Below, piece by piece: positions 7,801-9,944 of a stretch of DNA of 9,944 bases. This DNA is from UBA2336 sp046294915. GTDB lineage: Bacteria; Bacteroidota; Bacteroidia; Cytophagales; Cyclobacteriaceae. Made by a program: the position numbers and the translations under genes. Numbering within the stretch: position 1 is the stretch's first letter; every line of letters begins with the position of its first letter. Below the pieces are notes generated by a model that saw only the letters and a program-made list of their open reading frames with translations, made no database searches and was not told the origin of the DNA. The stretch is taken from NCBI GenBank assembly GCA_046294915.1, contig JBKBOE010000081.1, forward strand, positions 1 through 9,944. Direction: 5' to 3'.

Positions 7801-8054
7801 AAAATAATCACCACGCAATCATTAGCATCAGTGACCAGGGAATTGGCATGAGTGAAGATTACCTGAAACGGGTATTAAACCAGGAGCACGTTGTGCTTAA
7901 AAAAGGAACGGCTAACGAGAAAGGTACAGGCCTCGGCCTGATTTTGTGCAGGAAATTCATTGAACTTAACGAAGGCAAACTGGAAATTCACAGCCAGGAA
8001 AATATCGGTACTGAATTTCACATTCACCTACCTTTGGGCAATCACTTGAAATGA
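4881..8054 (+). CDS. Membrane sensor histidine kinase with double seven-bladed propeller and Y_Y_Y sensor
   Basis: The 1057-residue product begins with a signal peptide (cleavage near A19/Q20). About fourteen Reg_prop-type blades follow (for example GLIWIAANGLFSFDG 51-65, GTVWIASFNSGLFQL 137-151, GIIWVAATGALNKYD 315-329, GLLWMSTNQGIVQYN 591-605), enough for two seven-bladed propellers. A Y_Y_Y domain (YRLDGYDPVWIQ, 716-727, ending near 766) and one transmembrane helix (about 774-793) come next, then a short coiled coil (799-830). The kinase has a HisKA H-box SILSHDLRSPL with phosphoacceptor H839, an N-box (N953, N957), G1 (DQGIGM, 985-990) and G2 (GTGLGL, 1015-1020). The sensor would lie in the periplasm and the kinase in the cytosol. 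This is the sensor layout of Bacteroidota hybrid two-component systems that sense glycans, but the protein stops after the ATPase domain, without receiver or AraC-type domain. No response regulator lies nearby. It is coupled to the upstream 137-residue protein and overlaps thiL by 13 bases, tail-to-tail. The ligand is unknown. Confidence 0.95.
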   Translation: MKSAWAIPLLLIRSLLAVAQFPDKPIAFEQVIPPGIIRSAEIADVIQDREGLIWIAANGLFSFDGHSFTRYTTLADSGSIANQEITCLLYDSLRNRILLGTRNHGVVTYDYNTNELKRIPSQAGVPIINQLAVTPDGTVWIASFNSGLFQLEYDTLKQTIITGYKSIRTSCLLSFQNRLYIGDHRKIFVVENNRVTDSLTLQWNNVDFTAHGRVTALYADAGTLYIGTEKVGMLMYDLYTRQFIKHFSANTAPFFNRINRIRTDQHGVVWILTKAGGIVLYEPVTGKTTHLTKDPLQTNALSSDNCSALIEDKTGIIWVAATGALNKYDRMKIQFEHITHDPNNTNSLSDRMVRCLFEEDDGTLLIGTDGGYLNFLNRKQGTVERVKITLPGFTKNLMPAWLQPLSKEKMLIGTSAGMVTMDRKKKTFSRFSISKELEQTLVRQILKKENYLYILAGGSFRIYDLATGRERVFKNFNDQSENRPVFGATALYIDSYQRIWLGVQGGVSLFNPDSTFTFFPIERQQTRQDDTYFMVLGFEEFNGHLWISLFNNGVWRLPLTTQNQATQRIQRVNIPYLNNNTVYCTLPDKKGLLWMSTNQGIVQYNPATSEVRTFSPEEGVQGLEFNRLAFLKTHDDAIVLGGINGINIFKAEDIKLRDVLPAPLLLSVTNYTYAPTNFYMNLRQRNSVELNRTNKSVIFHYVIPDYSNPRNYTVEYRLDGYDPVWIQTTSSEAIYPNLSEGNYTFRLRVQNNNQYIEATPLQFIIKPPLWKQTWFIGLAAILFVGLTLSIFRLQVIASTRKKERLEKLLQERTSEIEKSRAELQALNEKKDLIFSILSHDLRSPLTTLKGFLSLLTNTASPLSPEQINQYAKNIRNSVSSALDLIDNTLYWSLSQTGSINRNTTNFSIRNLLTKIYHLYQPTALRKRIDFQFEEGEDIIIHADENMVYVALRNVVSNAIKFSPEGKLVKIEAQKNNHHAIISISDQGIGMSEDYLKRVLNQEHVVLKKGTANEKGTGLGLILCRKFIELNEGKLEIHSQENIGTEFHIHLPLGNHLK

Positions 8055-9076
8055 TCCCACCCCTGGGCGGTTAGCGGTACACTGTTTCCCTGCTTCGTAA
8101 TCAATAAAAATTCGTTTTGCTTGTCATGTACATAGCCAATCATGTGTACATCCGCGTGATTCTTTATTTTATCGGCATCGTTGGGGGCAATGGTAAAAAG
8201 CAACTCATAATCCTCTCCGCCATGGAGTGCACAGGTTACCGGGTCAATCTTAAATTCAAGCGCAGCCGTGTTGTAGGTTTCGGCATCCAGCGGGATTTTA
8301 TCTTCAAAAATCCGAACGCCCACAGTGGATTGCCTGCCGATATGAAACAATTCTGAAGCAAGTCCATCGGAAATATCAATCATTGAAGTTGGCCTGACGC
8401 CCATTTCTTCCAGTTCAAAAACAATATCGGTACGCGCAATTGGCCGCAATTGCCTGCCCACCATATATTGATATTTTTCCAGGCCGGGCTGCATTTCGGG
8501 GTTAGCCAGAAAAACTTCTTTCTCCCGCTGGAGTATCTGCAAACCTAAATAGGCAGCACCCAGGTCACCGGTTACGCAAATAATGTCGTTCGGCCTTGCC
8601 CCATTGCGATACACTACGTTGTTCCTGGCAACGCGGCCCAGCACACTTACCGAAATAATCAATCCCGATGGCGAAGCGGTGGTATCGCCTCCTACCAGGT
8701 CAACCTTGTATTGCTCACAGGCTGCCTGAATACCCGAATACAGTGCATCAACTGCTTCCACCGAAAAGCGGTTGCTCAGCGCAATGCTCACCAGAACCTG
8801 CTCCGCCTTTCCGTTCATGGCGGCAATGTCCGAAACGTTTACGCTTACCGCTTTGTGGCCCAGGTGCTGCAGAGGTGTAAACGCCAAATCAAAATGCACT
8901 CCTTCAACAAGCATATCGGTTGACCACAGCAAGTACTCATGTCCGCATTCAATAACCGCGGCATCATCGCCAATGCCCTTTACCGAAGATGAATTGACAA
9001 GGTTAACCCGCTGATGAATCCGCTCAATTAAACCAAACTCACCCAACTCGTTAATTTCTGTTCGTTTTTCACTCAT
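8042..9076 (-). CDS. thiL: Thiamine-monophosphate kinase
   Basis: ThiL uses ATP to phosphorylate thiamine monophosphate to thiamine diphosphate, the last step of cofactor synthesis, in the cytosol. From the preferred start the product has 344 residues, near the usual 320-350. The family motifs appear in order: LGEFGLIERI (11-20), GIGDDAAV (34-41), STDMLVEGVHF (52-62), NVSDIAAMNG (80-89), GGDTTAS (129-135), VTGDLGA (168-174), DISDGLASEL (234-243) and GGEDYELLF (286-294). These contain the aspartates that hold magnesium and nucleotide. An in-frame ATG at 9133 would add 19 residues unlike the family. The MSEKRTEINELGEFGLI start fits known homologues, and a promoter-like box lies at 9131-9138, so I chose 9076. 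No other thi gene and no obvious TPP riboswitch is in the window. The 3' end overlaps the kinase gene by 13 bases. Confidence 0.95.
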   Translation of the reverse strand: MSEKRTEINELGEFGLIERIHQRVNLVNSSSVKGIGDDAAVIECGHEYLLWSTDMLVEGVHFDLAFTPLQHLGHKAVSVNVSDIAAMNGKAEQVLVSIALSNRFSVEAVDALYSGIQAACEQYKVDLVGGDTTASPSGLIISVSVLGRVARNNVVYRNGARPNDIICVTGDLGAAYLGLQILQREKEVFLANPEMQPGLEKYQYMVGRQLRPIARTDIVFELEEMGVRPTSMIDISDGLASELFHIGRQSTVGVRIFEDKIPLDAETYNTAALEFKIDPVTCALHGGEDYELLFTIAPNDADKIKNHADVHMIGYVHDKQNEFLLITKQGNSVPLTAQGWDHFK

Positions 9077-9130
9077 AATACTTGTCTGTTGTAACCGCCA
9101 GTTTACCGGTACCGAAGGCCGTTTGTCTGG

Positions 9131-9160
9131 CAAAAGTAAGATTATAACCTGATTTAAAAG
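9131..9160 (-). promoter_or_regulatory. Candidate Bacteroidota-type promoter for thiL
   Basis: On the minus strand the box TACTTTTG (9138 to 9131) matches the phylum's -7 consensus TAnnTTTG exactly. A T-rich element (CTTTT, ending near 9156) sits about 18 bases upstream, where the TTTG-like -33 box is expected, though it is an imperfect match. A TATAAT-like string also occurs at 9146-9141. The predicted transcript would begin near 9124-9134, at or downstream of the ATG at 9133, which favours translation from 9076. The call rests on motif reading only. Confidence 0.35.
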
Positions 9161-9205
9161 ATTCGCCCTTCCGCCAGCCGGTATCTATTTACAAAATGGA
9201 GCAAT

Positions 9206-9370
9206 ATGAAATGGCTGATGGGAATTGTCGTGGCTTTAATTCTGTTCAGCGCCTGTTCAACCGTGCCGAAACCGTATTATGAAACACGTGAAGGCAAGAA
9301 AAAACTGAAGCATTACAATGCAATTCAGTTCGGGCAACGCAACACCATGGACCTGCCTAAGGGCCGGTAA
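9206..9370 (+). CDS. Small (54-residue) conserved-type lipoprotein
   Basis: This short gene starts with ATG at 9206 and ends with TAA at 9368-9370. It encodes a lysine at position 2, a hydrophobic helix (about 4-14) and a lipobox LFSAC with the lipidated cysteine at C17. A mature peptide of 38 residues follows, rich in charged and aromatic residues (PYYETREGKKKLKHYNAI, 23-40). This is a classic Bacteroidota lipoprotein start, so the mature form should be anchored in the inner or outer membrane. I recall similar YYET-EGKKKLK-YYN small lipoproteins in related bacteria, but no function is known to me. Its last 14 bases overlap the 3' end of the methylmalonyl-CoA epimerase gene on the opposite strand. 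It stands alone downstream of a 129-base divergent gap shared with thiL. An alternative ATG at 9195 opens another frame of only 28 residues and is unlikely. Confidence 0.8.
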   Translation: MKWLMGIVVALILFSACSTVPKPYYETREGKKKLKHYNAIQFGQRNTMDLPKGR

Positions 9371-9764
9371 TTTCCTGGCATAACTCGATTAAAACCCCCT
9401 GCGTTGACTTTGGGTGCAGAAAGCAAATGAGTTTGTTGTCTGCACCTTTTTTTGGCTCTTTGCTGATCAGTTGAAAACCCAGTTGTTCGTAATGCCTGAT
9501 GCTCTCCTCTATGTTCTCTACCTCAAAAGCCAGGTGATGAATGCCCTCGCCCCGCTTTTCAATAAATTTGCTGATGGGAGACCCGGCCGATGCAGCTTCC
9601 AGCAGCTCAATTTTTACGCCATCCAGTTCAAAAAATGATGTGGTAACGCCTTCTGACTCTACCGTTTCAACCTTGTAATGCTCACGCCCCAGCAGCTTGG
9701 CAAACAGCTTGTTGGCCTGTTGCAGGTTCTTTACGGCAATGCCGATATGCTCCAGTTTCTTCAT
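9357..9764 (-). CDS. mce: Methylmalonyl-CoA epimerase
   Basis: This 135-residue protein of the glyoxalase/VOC fold interconverts (2R)- and (2S)-methylmalonyl-CoA. The step links propionyl-CoA carboxylation to methylmalonyl-CoA mutase and succinyl-CoA. Both VOC half-repeats are visible: LEHIGIAVKNLQQANKLF (4-21) with metal ligand H6, and GIHHLAFEVENIEESIRHYE (74-93) with likely ligand H77. The other two probable metal-site residues are E53 in KIELLEA and E127 in GVLIELCQE. The segment ESEGVTTSFFEL (36-47) corresponds to the region of the catalytic glutamate in characterised enzymes, with E36 or E38 as candidates. The length is typical and the ATG at 9764 starts directly before the first VOC strand. 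Mutase and carboxylase genes are not in the window. A divergent gene begins 73 bases upstream, and the 3' end overlaps the small lipoprotein gene. Confidence 0.93.
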   Translation of the reverse strand: MKKLEHIGIAVKNLQQANKLFAKLLGREHYKVETVESEGVTTSFFELDGVKIELLEAASAGSPISKFIEKRGEGIHHLAFEVENIEESIRHYEQLGFQLISKEPKKGADNKLICFLHPKSTQGVLIELCQEITGP

Positions 9765-9770
9765 TATTGC

Positions 9771-9778
9771 TAATTTTG
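9771..9778 (+). promoter_or_regulatory. Possible -7 promoter box before the right-edge gene
   Basis: TAATTTTG matches the Bacteroidota -7 consensus TAnnTTTG and lies 59 bases before the ATG at 9838, which would give a leader of roughly 50 bases. No good TTTG is seen at the expected -33 distance, so the support is weak and an A/T-rich intergenic region can give such a match by chance. Confidence 0.22.
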
Positions 9779-9837
9779 TCCACCAAAGTCAGAACTTTTA
9801 CGGGCTTTGTAAAGTTTTTGCCTTGAAACCAACATCC

Positions 9838-9944
9838 ATGATAGAAACATCAAGCGAAATGCACGTAGAGGCGGCCCGCATCCAGCAGGAAATTAAAGAC
9901 TACCTTGGACTGCGTACCTCCGACCTGGTATTTGAATACAGTAC
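9838..9944 (+). CDS. Start of an unidentified protein (35 codons, cut by window edge)
   Basis: An open frame runs from the ATG at 9838 to the window end without a stop. The visible residues begin MIETSSEMHVEAARIQQEI and continue KDYLGLRTSDLVFEYS. The part from M8 is probably an amphipathic helix; there is no signal peptide or membrane segment. In-frame alternatives are an upstream TTG at 9823 and the internal ATG at 9859. The gene diverges from mce, with a 73-base gap. I cannot assign a family from this fragment, and its reality as a gene rests on the open frame, the codon use and its position. Confidence 0.5.
   Translation, partial: MIETSSEMHVEAARIQQEIKDYLGLRTSDLVFEYS

Noticed and set aside
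8668..9014. Plus-strand frames of about 70-80 codons
   Set aside because: They are antisense shadows of thiL, whose conserved motifs span the same bases.
9077..9205. TPP riboswitch upstream of thiL
   Set aside because: I could not find the conserved CUGAGA and ACCUGA-type core elements in the 129-base gap in the right order, and a lone thiL is often not riboswitch-controlled.

Overview
The window looks like chromosomal DNA from a Bacteroidota bacterium, most likely of the Cytophagales type. The evidence is a sensor kinase with the two-propeller plus Y_Y_Y sensor layout typical of this phylum, secreted proteins whose signal peptides end in Ala followed by Gln, a small lipoprotein with an LFSAC lipobox, A/T-rich leaders without strong Shine-Dalgarno sequences, and a TAnnTTTG-type promoter box. 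The genus cannot be named from sequence reading alone. Coding density is very high and no gap exceeds about 130 bases. I see no rRNA, tRNA, CRISPR array, insertion sequence or phage gene.

Layout. On the left (1-886) a minus-strand pair encodes a TerB-like cytosolic protein followed by a secreted COG1228-type amidohydrolase, which is cut off by the window edge. A plus-strand acpH-like gene (988-1578) diverges from the pair and runs tail-to-tail into a large minus-strand gene for a secreted multi-Asp-box (VPS10/BNR, sortilin-like) beta-propeller protein (1581-4418). Across a 49-base divergent gap, a plus-strand two-gene operon encodes an unrecognised 137-residue soluble protein and, with TAATG stop/start coupling, a 1057-residue membrane sensor histidine kinase (4468-8054). 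The kinase has fourteen propeller blades, a Y_Y_Y domain, one transmembrane helix and HisKA/HATPase domains, but no receiver or DNA-binding domain and no response regulator beside it.

On the right, the kinase overlaps tail-to-tail with thiL (thiamine-monophosphate kinase, minus). Next come a 54-residue lipoprotein gene (plus), whose 3' end overlaps tail-to-tail with methylmalonyl-CoA epimerase (minus), and the first 35 codons of an unidentified plus-strand gene at the right edge.

How the genes work together. Most are unrelated housekeeping functions: acyl-carrier-protein turnover, thiamine diphosphate synthesis and the propionate/methylmalonyl-CoA route. The least explained part is the middle, where a secreted propeller protein is divergent from an orphan propeller-type sensor kinase coupled to a protein of unknown family. 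A regulatory or functional link there is possible but only inferred. I found no clear evidence of a new defence or mobile system.
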